DNA of 30,397 nucleotides. It comes from Clostridium_AM sp964554365. Its GTDB lineage: Bacteria; Bacillota; Clostridia; Clostridiales; Clostridiaceae. The position numbers and the translations under genes are program-made. The notes under the pieces were generated by a model that saw only the letters and a program-made list of their open reading frames with translations, made no database searches and was not told the origin of the DNA. Shown piece by piece: positions 1 through 7,189 of this stretch. The DNA lies in the NCBI GenBank assembly GCA_964554365.1, contig CAZKOJ010000035.1, forward strand, positions 1 through 30,397. Direction: 5' to 3'. Numbering within the stretch: position 1 is the stretch's first letter; every line of letters starts with the position of its first letter.

Positions 1-997
1 TTTTTATAGTTCCGCGTTCTTTAACAGCAGCAATTAAATTTTGAGTTTCTTTAGCAGTATTAATGTCCCATCCATAATCACCACCACCAATATTTATTGT
101 TTTTCCTGAAGATGTAACAAAACTTCTTGTCTTACCAACTGTACTATAAGTATCAGAAAGTACATTCATATATTTTTTTATTTCTTTCTCATCAAATGCA
201 ATTTTAAAATTCTCATTAACTGTAAGCCACTTATTTATTGTAGAACCATCTATAGTTTCTTTGCTATCTCCAAAAGTATAGGTAATTTTTGAAGATACAT
301 ATTTGTTAAGCATATTTCTAATTTCAGTAGTTTCTTTTGATTTTACAGTATACTTTGGAGTAACATAACAATTGATTGCTTGCAAATCTATTGTAGTCTC
401 CCCCTTAAGTATTGCCTTTACTACATTCTCATTCAAAATATTTTTATCCACCTTATTTCCCTTCACTTCATCTACAATCACATAGCCCTTATCTGAATAT
501 TTGAAGCTAGGATTTTTAGGTTCAATTATATTTCTACTATCTAAACAAGAGAGATTGTCTACTTTTTCTTTCAATAGTTTCTTGTTATATGAAACTCCAG
601 CTATCATTTTAGTATCTTTTGTATTTAAAAATGCTGCAATCCATTTATAAGCACTCTGTCTATCTTTAAGTTTCTTAAATTCCTCATCTGAATTATACTT
701 TAACTCAATATCATCCGATTTAATTTGTTCACTTTTACCATCTTGCTCCTTAAAATTCAACTTATATGATTTTATTTGAGATGCCATTTGTTCATTTACT
801 TCCTTCACAGTTTTCCCCGAAACATTAACGGAGTTAATTTCAGATCCAAAATAAAAATGATTCGTGAAATATGCTGTCATCCCCAAATATATAACAAGTA
901 AAGTGCAAAGAGAAATCATAGTACCTATAATAATTTTACGTTTATTCTTCCCCGTATTCCTTTCCATATTTCTTTCCGTATTCATTTCTGTTTCCAT
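1..997 (-). CDS. L,D-transpeptidase with PG-binding-4 domain (YkuD family), 3' end cut off
   Basis: About 332 codons are visible; the reading frame is still open at the left edge, so the C-terminal catalytic domain lies outside. The chosen ATG (995-997) follows a GGGGATGG-like ribosome site; in-frame ATGs at 985 and 967 are alternatives. The N-terminus is short and polar, then one membrane segment (about residues 20-45), so the protein is anchored with its bulk outside the cell. The middle matches the PG_binding_4 region of clostridial L,D-transpeptidases, and near the edge there is the family's YTFGD, DGSTINKWL and GGGDYGWDI series that leads into the YkuD domain. Family knowledge: such enzymes make 3-3 peptidoglycan cross-links. 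The catalytic SHGC motif is not visible here. Confidence 0.87.
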   Translation of the reverse strand, partial: METEMNTERNMERNTGKNKRKIIIGTMISLCTLLVIYLGMTAYFTNHFYFGSEINSVNVSGKTVKEVNEQMASQIKSYKLNFKEQDGKSEQIKSDDIELKYNSDEEFKKLKDRQSAYKWIAAFLNTKDTKMIAGVSYNKKLLKEKVDNLSCLDSRNIIEPKNPSFKYSDKGYVIVDEVKGNKVDKNILNENVVKAILKGETTIDLQAINCYVTPKYTVKSKETTEIRNMLNKYVSSKITYTFGDSKETIDGSTINKWLTVNENFKIAFDEKEIKKYMNVLSDTYSTVGKTRSFVTSSGKTINIGGGDYGWDINTAKETQNLIAAVKERGTIK

Positions 998-1180
998 AAT
1001 ACCCATCCCCTTTATAATTGCAATAAAAATTAATGCTTTAAGGTCTTTAATATTAATAACCTTTATATAATAGCATTCATACTTAAAACAATTATTATTT
1101 AAGTAAAAAAATTATATTATATTTATAAGTTTTTATTATAATACCCAATAAAAAAGATACCACCTTTCAGCAAAAAATAC

Positions 1181-1221
1181 AACCTCCTGCAAGTATCTAT
1201 TTAAAACACTTACAGGGGGTT
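1181..1221 (-). terminator. stem-loop, probable terminator
   Basis: Arms 1181-1193 and 1209-1221 pair at 11 of 13 positions around a 15-base loop. On the minus strand the second arm is followed by GTATTTTTTGC, so it could stop transcripts coming from the Bce-remnant locus before they enter the L,D-transpeptidase gene. The rest of the 998-1290 gap is AT-rich with no gene recognised, apart from a short TGGAGGC-containing stretch at about 1237-1270 that resembles 19541-19575. Confidence 0.55.
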
Positions 1222-1290
1222 ATATATATATGTATGATGGAGGCGAAGCACAACCTTTGAAATCCACTATTTCACCTTAAACTACTATAA

Positions 1291-1392
1291 TTAATTATCA
1301 TATTTGGATAAAAACTCTCGAGCTTCTTTTCCAATCTCTTTTGGTTTTGTATAGTAAATATAATGTCCTTCTAGTTTCAACAAGAATGATTA
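1291..1392 (-). pseudogene. 3' end of an alpha/beta-hydrolase gene (fragment)
   Basis: In a frame different from the overlapping permease remnant, the minus strand reads LKLEGHYIYYTKPKEIGKE followed by about ten more residues and a TAA stop at 1291-1293. This is the typical last helix of alpha/beta-fold hydrolases, where the catalytic-His neighbourhood GH..YYTKP is followed by a helix ending in FL. Only about 30 codons remain; an in-frame stop lies just upstream near 1393. The permease reading frame runs into this DNA out of frame, so two unrelated genes were joined by a deletion at about 1380-1400. The identification rests on a short motif. Confidence 0.5.
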
Positions 1393-2539
1393 ACTGAAGG
1401 TTAAAAGAAAAATTCATTACTTGTTCTAACATCTTCATTGCAATGATGCTGTGTAATATTGCTGCACTACCTGGTAAAACAAATGAGATTGCAACTTGCA
1501 CATACACAGATTTTTTTATTTCCTCTTTACTCATGCCTATTTTCTTCAATGTTACGTACTGATCTTTATCCATAAAGCCTTCCTTTACCTTTTCATATTC
1601 ATTATCTCCTAATACATATACGTTTTTTGTTCCTAATTTATCTATAATCCCAGTAAAGGGGGCATCTTCTTGTGCTTTTATAACATACTCTCTATTATTT
1701 ATTTCTATTTCCTTTTTCACAACATTAAATGGATACGCTAATGTTGTTGCACTTGCTATAAAAACAGCTGCTTTTTCCTTTGATTTTTCATCATAACTTT
1801 CATAACTAAAACTATATGGAGATTCTTTAATAGCTTCTCTTTTTTCAACTTCCTTGAAGGATAAGCTTGCTCCAAAGGCTGTTATAGCTGCTGCACATAA
1901 TAGTGCTGTCATGGATGAAATCAGCAAATCAAACTCCCATCTTTTAATCATAATACCAACTATGTATCCAGCTAAAATTAATAGTACCCCTAAAATCCCC
2001 TTAAAATATCTTAGCTTTGGGAGATCTTCTTTTTCCTTTGCAGCATTAATCATATCTATGAGTTTACTTTTCTTTACTACTCTATATTTTTTATAACCTA
2101 TTGCTGCGAAAATACATGAAAATACTAAGATTACTGTAAATATAGAATTTAATGATATTTTGAAAGGTATTTCTACATTTAAAAAGATTGATTTTGCGAG
2201 TAGCATAAAAAACAATTTAGATAATATTATTCCAAATGCAAGTCCACTAAATATAGAGACAGTTCCAATGAACAAGCTTTCTATGGCAAATACTTGACTG
2301 ATTTTTGATTGAGTAATTCCCATTAACATATACAAGGCGGTCTCTTTCTGCCTGTTTAACATAAAAAACTTGTCCGCATTAAATATAAAATATATTACTG
2401 TACATACTAAAATAAACTCACAGGAAATACTGGCTGTGTTTGCTGCTCGAAACCTTTCACTTATTGATATAAATGCCTCATTATTTTTTATTGCTAAAAA
2501 GTTATAAAAAGCTGCAACAGATACGATGGTAATAAGCAA
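1298..2539 (-). pseudogene. BceB-type FtsX permease, decayed
   Basis: This 413-codon frame is a broken version of a Bce-type ABC permease (usual length about 650 residues, ten membrane segments, large extracellular loop). The N-terminal part has the usual 'ISISERFRAANTASISCEF' start and an FtsX block (RQKETALYMLMGIT, then three hydrophobic segments). The large loop is shortened, and a C-terminal FtsX block (VTLKKIGMSKEEIKKS) follows. The first membrane segment is missing because the gene is fused to the tail of a truncated response-regulator fragment, ending only 8 bases upstream. The last 30 or so codons are out-of-frame hydrolase DNA. Known role of the family: sensing and resisting cell-wall-active peptides with a BceA ATPase, which is absent here. 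Most likely non-functional. Confidence 0.75.
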
Positions 2540-2546
2540 ATAAAGT

Positions 2547-2783
2547 TTATATACCTTTAGAAACCCCTTTTCCTTTACTCTCCATAAGAGTTTTTAAAAT
2601 CGTCATTTCATTTTTTGTAAGTTCTAAGGAATTTTCATTGTATATAAGAGTTGCACTATCTAAATTTAATAATAAATCATTGCATTTTAATACTCTTGTT
2701 TCTTCTTTATTTAGAGGATTGCTTAACACTTCACACATGTCTTTATCATCTTCAATTATCAATAATTTATATGTATTATTCAT
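2547..2783 (-). pseudogene. response regulator with internal and C-terminal deletions
   Basis: This 78-codon frame is a deletion derivative of the intact regulator at 10936-11619. Residues 1-26 correspond to the start of the receiver domain, then the sequence jumps to the equivalent of residue 128 (EETRVLKC), removing 101 codons in frame, including the phosphorylated Asp55 and the switch Lys104. It ends after KGKGVS, where the intact protein continues into its DNA-recognition helix. What remains cannot be a phosphorylation-controlled DNA-binding protein. The 3' end abuts the permease remnant, consistent with one deletion having removed the rest of the regulator plus the kinase and ATPase genes expected between them. 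Confidence 0.85.
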
Positions 2784-3106
2784 TTTAATGCCCTAACCTA
2801 TACTAATTTATTACTTTATTACTTTATGTGTTCCATTTTTAAACCAATGCCTTGGTAACACACCTTTACCTATCTTCTTATGTTCTAAATCCCAATCTCT
2901 TATGTCATACTTCGGTTCTTTGTCCTTCCAAGAAATTAGGTTTAACCAGTCTGAGGGAACATATCCCCTTATACATTTTAATAGTTTATCCTTAATCATC
3001 TGTAAAAGTTACCATACCTGACAATAGAAATATCCAGCATACACTACGATAAATAATAAAGCTGTTATTAAAGCTGAAAATCTAATATCTGTTTGGCTAA
3101 ACTTAC
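2717..3106. repeat. long direct repeat, copy A
   Basis: By eye, 2717-3025 is identical to 11553-11861 (309 bases, offset 8836), and 3027-3106 matches 11999-12078 with about three differences (offset 8972). The change of offset marks 136 bases present in copy B and absent here. Copy A covers the start of the regulator fragment, the PC4-like fragment and a permease tail. Confidence 0.9.
2811..2999 (-). pseudogene. PC4/YdbC-like domain fragment, copy A
   Basis: The 62-residue frame contains LNLISWKDKEPKYDIRDWD followed by LEHKKIGKG. This is the signature of the small YdbC/PC4-like single-stranded-nucleic-acid-binding proteins of Firmicutes, which usually carry LNLVSWN...PKYDIRDW...H.KMGKG and then a C-terminal helix. 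Here the residues before it (MIKDKLLKCIRGYVPSD) and after it (VLPRHWFKNGTHKVIK) do not fit the family, and no good ribosome site precedes the ATG. It is therefore probably a fragment spliced into the locus. The copy at 11647-11835 is identical. Whether the peptide is made is unknown. Confidence 0.55.
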
Positions 3107-3262
3107 TTATCTCATCGTTAACTACTGTAACACCAATAATTGAATGAACTAATGCAGGCATTATTGGAAGACTAAAATATATCAAGGTTTGAATGAAAAT
3201 CGTTTTATCTATCATTTTTTTGCTTACACCAATTCTCTTTAAATCTTTATATCTTTCTATAG
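3009..3262 (-). pseudogene. FtsX permease C-terminal fragment
   Basis: The minus strand reads ERYKDLKRIGVSKKMIDKT from about 3262, then hydrophobic segments ending in GYFYCQVW. This is the last FtsX block of a Bce-type permease: the linker YKDLKRIGVSKK precedes the penultimate membrane segment. Everything upstream is gone, replaced at about 3258 by the body of the YcaO gene on the opposite strand. The normal C-terminal tail is also lost: a 136-base deletion relative to copy B (see 11951-12094) replaces TTYIGYKNIVKSNI by CQVW. Confidence 0.8.
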
Positions 3263-5022
3263 AGGAAAATTTTAATGGTAATCCATATCCAGAAATTTAT
3301 TCTACACGATTAGAACTTGAAGAAAATAAAGGCGAATTTGGAACAAATGGTAAAGGCAGAACAAGAGAATATGCTAGTGCAAGTGGTTATGCAGAATTTA
3401 TGGAACGTATTCAAAATCATTTATTTGCAACGTTTTCTAGAACTATGATTTCAGAGCTTAAAGAAAAGCATGGTTTTTATTATACACCTGATGAACAATA
3501 TCTTAAAGAAAAAGACTTTTTTGAAATGCCTAATGAAATTGTGAAAGATTTGATAAAATACAATGGTAAAAACAAAGAACAGTTTATCAAATTATATTTC
3601 CAGAGACTTTCAAAAAATGGTACAGAAGGAATTGCAGCAGTTCCTTTTTATGATACAAAAAATAAAACAATGATAAATTTACCAATTAATTTGTTAATGG
3701 TGTCTGTAGGGTCAAATGGTATGGCTGCAGGTAATACTGTTGAAGAAGCTGTTTTTCAAGGAATATGCGAACTAATGGAAAGGTGGGGAGCAGCTGAAAT
3801 ATTTTATAATCAAATTACTCCGCCAACAGTTCAGGATGAGTTCTTAAAACAATTTACTGAAGAGTATGAAATAATTAAAAATATACAAATCAATGGAAAA
3901 TATAAAGTTATAGTAAAAGATTTTTCAGCAAATAAAAAGATACCTTCTGTTGGAATAATAATCATAAATAAAAAGGACAGCCGATATCGACTAAATGTAG
4001 GGTCAGATACATGTTTTCAAGTAGCACTTAGCAGATGTTTAACAGAAATTTATCAAGGAATAGAAAATGAGAAAAGATTTGATTCGCTACTACTTAATAT
4101 TCCTAAAGAAAATCCAGATTATTTTACAAAAAATGATGAAAATGCAATGCATGATAGGTATGCTGAATTTCAAAATTTCATTATGAATGGTAGTGGATGT
4201 TTTCCTGTAAGCCTTTTTAAGGATCATGCAGATTATCCTTTTGATTCTACAGTTTTTACAATTAAAGAAAATTATAAAAAAGAAGTACAATCTATGGTTG
4301 TAAACTTAAATAATAATGGTTTTAATGTCTACATAAGAGACAATTCATATTTGGGCTTTCCTTCAGTAATGATATATATTCCAGAGATTTCAACATTAGG
4401 TAGAAAAAACGTAACTACCTCCATTGAAGATAATAAGTTTAATTCAATTGAATTAGACAAAATCGAAAATTTATTTTTTAATATTGAAAATTGTTCTGAA
4501 CAACAATTAATAAAGATTGAAACTGTTTTATCAAATTTTGATTATAAATCAGCATTAACAAATTTATTTAATATAGAACTAAAAAAAGATTCAGTTTATA
4601 ACCAAATTAATAATGCGTTTTTGCTTACTCAATTAAGATACAGAATTGGAAATTATGAAAAAGCTATGGATGCTCTTAAATTGTTTAGAGAGAGTCGTAA
4701 AAAAGATGAGATATATTATGAAATTGTAAATGAGTATTTAAAATTAAAAAACGAAAAATTTAATTCTCAAGCTATATATATAAAAATATTAAAAAAAGGA
4801 TTTGACAAAAAAGTTGTAGAGCAAGTATGTGAAGATTTATTAGATCCTAAAACGGTCTTAAAATATGTACCATTACCTAAATGTCCTAAATGCAACACTT
4901 GTGGTTTACAAAAAGATTGCATAACAAAGTCTAAAATAAATATTTCTCATAGACTTTATAATGAAATGAAAAACAATGTAATTGATCAAAGCAGTTTATC
5001 TTGGACAAGTCTTGTACCATAA
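3193..5022 (+). CDS. YcaO-domain protein with C-terminal TPR-like region; chimeric N-terminus
   Basis: YcaO enzymes use ATP to activate peptide-backbone amides (azoline, thioamide or amidine formation); E. coli YcaO is linked to ribosomal protein S12 modification. Visible here are the nucleotide-binding blocks FGTNGKGRTREYASASGYAE with MERIQ after it (about 48-75), AAGNTVEEAVFQGICELMER (about 175-195) and ALSRCLTEIYQG (about 275-286). A helical TPR-like segment (about 425-520) and a four-Cys cluster CPKCNTCGLQKDC (about 560-572) follow. It ends SLVP, without the PxPxP tail of azole-forming YcaO proteins, so it resembles the E. coli-like class. The first 22 or so residues come from antisense permease DNA; native sequence starts near IEENFNG. 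An AAGG lies six bases before the ATG. Expression is uncertain. Confidence 0.85.
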   Translation: MKIVLSIIFLLTPILFKSLYLSIEENFNGNPYPEIYSTRLELEENKGEFGTNGKGRTREYASASGYAEFMERIQNHLFATFSRTMISELKEKHGFYYTPDEQYLKEKDFFEMPNEIVKDLIKYNGKNKEQFIKLYFQRLSKNGTEGIAAVPFYDTKNKTMINLPINLLMVSVGSNGMAAGNTVEEAVFQGICELMERWGAAEIFYNQITPPTVQDEFLKQFTEEYEIIKNIQINGKYKVIVKDFSANKKIPSVGIIIINKKDSRYRLNVGSDTCFQVALSRCLTEIYQGIENEKRFDSLLLNIPKENPDYFTKNDENAMHDRYAEFQNFIMNGSGCFPVSLFKDHADYPFDSTVFTIKENYKKEVQSMVVNLNNNGFNVYIRDNSYLGFPSVMIYIPEISTLGRKNVTTSIEDNKFNSIELDKIENLFFNIENCSEQQLIKIETVLSNFDYKSALTNLFNIELKKDSVYNQINNAFLLTQLRYRIGNYEKAMDALKLFRESRKKDEIYYEIVNEYLKLKNEKFNSQAIYIKILKKGFDKKVVEQVCEDLLDPKTVLKYVPLPKCPKCNTCGLQKDCITKSKINISHRLYNEMKNNVIDQSSLSWTSLVP

Positions 5023-5033
5023 AAAGTAATTCC

Positions 5034-5175
5034 TAATTGAGAAACTAGCCTGTATTATGATAAGCCATAGAGCATATATGCCTATGGCTTATAGTTGTAC
5101 TCATAGAATGTCTCTGCTTTATGGTAAAATTTACATCCCTTGGGCCAATGTCATCAAGCTAGTTTACAAATAATT
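5034..5175. repeat. short inverted-repeat element, possibly MITE-like
   Basis: AAACTAGC at 5042-5049 is mirrored by GCTAGTTT at 5158-5165, enclosing about 110 bases that include a strong hairpin. It lies immediately after the YcaO stop codon. The arrangement resembles a small non-coding mobile-element remnant, but no target-site duplication was recognised. Confidence 0.3.
5060..5092 (+). terminator. perfect stem-loop after the YcaO gene
   Basis: ATAAGCCATAG (5060-5070) pairs perfectly with CTATGGCTTAT (5082-5092), and the loop itself contains the palindrome GCATATATGC. There is no T-run after it, so it is either a weak terminator or part of the surrounding inverted-repeat element. Confidence 0.4.
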
Positions 5176-5286
5176 GACAATTTGAAGGCTGACTGTTGAA
5201 AAGTATATGAAAATATAAATATGATCAGTAACACATATACAATTTATGAGTAAACTTATAGTTCATGCGTTCTTAACTTTAAATTG

Positions 5287-5432
5287 CTATATTCTGATTT
5301 GCAGCCTGTTTTTTAATTCATTAGCATCTGTCACTATTAAGCCGTCTTCTATGTTTGAAAAAACTGCTTCCTCCCTATTTCTTTCATTTTTACAACACTG
5401 CAGATTATTTTTAGTCTTTATCCTCAAGTTTC
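5287..5432 (-). pseudogene. possible PAS-domain sensor-kinase fragment
   Basis: The minus strand reads NREEAVFSNIEDGLIVTDAN and then a stop at 5287-5289; an in-frame stop near 5433 bounds it upstream. 'F.NIEDGLIVTDAN' is the characteristic entry of PAS domains in histidine kinases and PAS-type regulators. Only about 48 codons remain without a start. The opposite-strand frame (5246-5440) is a hydrophobic shadow. The rest of 5023-5610 holds the inverted-repeat element and the promoter region of the next operon. Confidence 0.3.
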
Positions 5433-5562
5433 ATTTTTAGCAATAAAAATTTTTAAAATTTACTTGTAATTTTTTACTAAGGTGGTATACTTATATCACA
5501 TTAACAAACATCAATTATTCGCAAACACTAATTATCGATAAGTAGAATGTAAAACATGATAT

Positions 5563-5577
5563 TTATAATTATTAATA
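5563..5577 (+). promoter_or_regulatory. PerR-box-like palindrome over a -10 element
   Basis: TTATAATTATTAATA matches the Firmicute PerR box TTATAATnATTATAA at 12 of 14 defined positions. It overlaps a candidate -10 (TATAAT, 5564-5569) 42 bases before the first gene of the oxidative-stress cluster. PerR control of rubrerythrin and superoxide-reductase genes is known in Clostridium. In DNA this AT-rich, a chance match is possible. Confidence 0.4.
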
Positions 5578-5610
5578 TTTGACTAAATTTAAAATAAAGG
5601 AGATTAATTT

Positions 5611-6096
5611 ATGAATAGTTTTGAATTTGCAATAAATATGGAACTTGATGGCGAAAAATATTACATGGAACAGGCAGAAATAAATAAAGGAAATAAGCTA
5701 AATGCTATATTTATTAGATTGGCAAAAGATGAAGAGAATCATGCTAAAATTTTTCAAAATAAGCTAAATGAATTATCATACGAACTAAAAGATAATAATA
5801 CACTTTCTGAATTTAAAAATGTGTTTAAAGGAATTGGGGATTTTAAAAATGAAATCAAGAAAATTCCTAATCAATTAGATTTATATAGGGAGGCTTTAGA
5901 AAAGGAAAAACAAAGTATTGAGCTTTATAAAAAATTTTTATCTGAAACAACTGATGATAAAGAAAAAGAAATATTTAAATATATAATTAAACAAGAAGAA
6001 GATCATTTTGCAATACTTGATGAGTTAGTTTTACTTATTAATAATCCTAATGACTGGGTTGAATCTGCTGAATTTGGAATAAGAAAAGAATTTTAA
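5611..6096 (+). CDS. rubrerythrin-like ferritin-fold diiron protein (no rubredoxin domain)
   Basis: A 161-residue four-helix protein whose two halves each carry the diiron pattern: early Glu (about E13) with EENH at about 42-45, then E (about 97) with EEDH at about 131-134. These are the E...ExxH pairs of the rubrerythrin/ferritin-like fold. It has no Cys, so unlike the rubrerythrin at 7190 it lacks the rubredoxin iron centre and would need an outside electron donor. An AAAGGAG site lies 8 bases before the ATG. It starts a plus-strand run of iron and oxygen-defence genes behind the PerR-like site. The physiological role (peroxide reduction or iron handling) is inferred. Confidence 0.85.
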   Translation: MNSFEFAINMELDGEKYYMEQAEINKGNKLNAIFIRLAKDEENHAKIFQNKLNELSYELKDNNTLSEFKNVFKGIGDFKNEIKKIPNQLDLYREALEKEKQSIELYKKFLSETTDDKEKEIFKYIIKQEEDHFAILDELVLLINNPNDWVESAEFGIRKEF

Positions 6097-6151
6097 TATA
6101 AAATAATTTATTGATATAAAGAAAAAACTAAAATTAAAAGGATGATGTAGA

Positions 6152-6676
6152 ATGATAAGCGAGAGAATGGAGCAGATTTTAAATGAACAAATGCAAAAAG
6201 AATTTTATTCTGCTTACCTGTATTTATCAATGGAAGCGTACTTTGATGAACAGAACCTTAAAGGCTTCTCAAATTTTTTCCAAGTTCAGGTGCAGGGGGA
6301 ACGAGATCATGCAATGATGTTCTTTAAATATATATCTTATGTACAAGGTAAAACAAAATTGTTTCAGATTGACCAACCGGATATAACATTTAATTCACCA
6401 TTGGATGTCTTTAAAGCAGCATATAACCATGAACTTTTTGTTACAAAGTCAATTTACAAAATAGTTGATCTTTCATTAGAGGAAAAAGACCACAAGACAA
6501 ATGCTTTCCTTCAATGGTTTGTCAACGAACAAGCAGAGGAAGAAGCTTCTATGGATGATAATATCAAGAAACTTCAACTTATTGAGAATGATGGAAGAGG
6601 CATTCTTATGCTTGATAATGAACTAATGGCAAAGGTGTATACTTCCCTCATAAATCCTGCTTTAATCCTAGTTTGA
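6152..6676 (+). CDS. ftnA: non-heme ferritin
   Basis: 174 residues, the usual ferritin length, with the start ISERMEQILNEQMQKEFYSA typical of bacterial FtnA. Ferroxidase ligands are visible: E17 in EFYSAYLYLSM, then E50 and H53 in QGERDHA, and the second pair in HELFVT and VNEQAEEEA. Ferritin oxidises Fe(II) and stores it in a 24-subunit cytosolic shell, which limits Fenton chemistry. It sits 55 bases after the preceding diiron gene, in the same direction, with an AAGGATG site. The C-terminal tail (INPALILV) is short and hydrophobic, which is unremarkable. Confidence 0.93.
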   Translation: MISERMEQILNEQMQKEFYSAYLYLSMEAYFDEQNLKGFSNFFQVQVQGERDHAMMFFKYISYVQGKTKLFQIDQPDITFNSPLDVFKAAYNHELFVTKSIYKIVDLSLEEKDHKTNAFLQWFVNEQAEEEASMDDNIKKLQLIENDGRGILMLDNELMAKVYTSLINPALILV

Positions 6677-6745
6677 AATTTGTAAAAAGATAATAATTAT
6701 TAATAATAGATAAAATAAAAAAATAAAAATTTAGGAGGTATTGTT

Positions 6746-7120
6746 ATGACAAAGCTTAAGCAAGTCTATAAATGTGAACTCTGTGGTAATATTGTAGAGG
6801 TTTTACATGAAAGTGGTGGAACTCTAGTTTGTTGTGGTCAGCCAATGACATTGCAAGTTGAAAATACTGTGGATGCAGCAAAGGAAAAACATGTACCAAT
6901 TATAGAAAAAGTAAAAGGTGGAGTTCTTGTAAAAGTTGGTGGAATTGAACATCCGATGTTAGAAGCACATTATATTGAGTGGATAGAAATTCAAACTGAA
7001 AATAAAATATACAGAAAATATTTAAAACCTGGAGATAAACCTGAAGCTCTATTTCTTTTAGAGGAAGAAGTTTTATATGCAAGAGAATTTTGTAATATGC
7101 ACGGATTATGGAAATCATAA
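6746..7120 (+). CDS. dfx: desulfoferrodoxin / superoxide reductase (2Fe type)
   Basis: 124 residues with both iron sites. Centre I (desulforedoxin-like) is C10, C13, C29, C30 in CELCGN...VCCGQP. Centre II, the active site, uses H49, H69, H75, C116 and H119, with the catalytic Glu47 and Lys48 present in the EKHVP motif. The enzyme reduces superoxide to hydrogen peroxide without making oxygen, using electrons from rubredoxin-type donors. AGGAGG precedes the ATG. The neighbouring rubrerythrin would remove the peroxide product, so the gene order follows the pathway. Confidence 0.96.
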   Translation: MTKLKQVYKCELCGNIVEVLHESGGTLVCCGQPMTLQVENTVDAAKEKHVPIIEKVKGGVLVKVGGIEHPMLEAHYIEWIEIQTENKIYRKYLKPGDKPEALFLLEEEVLYAREFCNMHGLWKS

Positions 7121-7189
7121 AATATGACATTTTGTAACCATTAATATTTGAATAAATTTTAAATTAATATTTCACAAGGAGGGTTAAAA

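Noticed and set aside
2811..2999. Treating the duplicated 62-residue ORF as a conserved new gene because both copies are identical
   Set aside because: The identity extends through flanking pseudogene DNA, so it reflects recent duplication and not selection on the ORF.
3193..5022. Calling the YcaO gene an azole/thiazole (TOMM) cyclodehydratase
   Set aside because: No PxPxP C-terminus, no partner cyclodehydratase component and no Cys/Ser/Thr-rich precursor peptide were seen.
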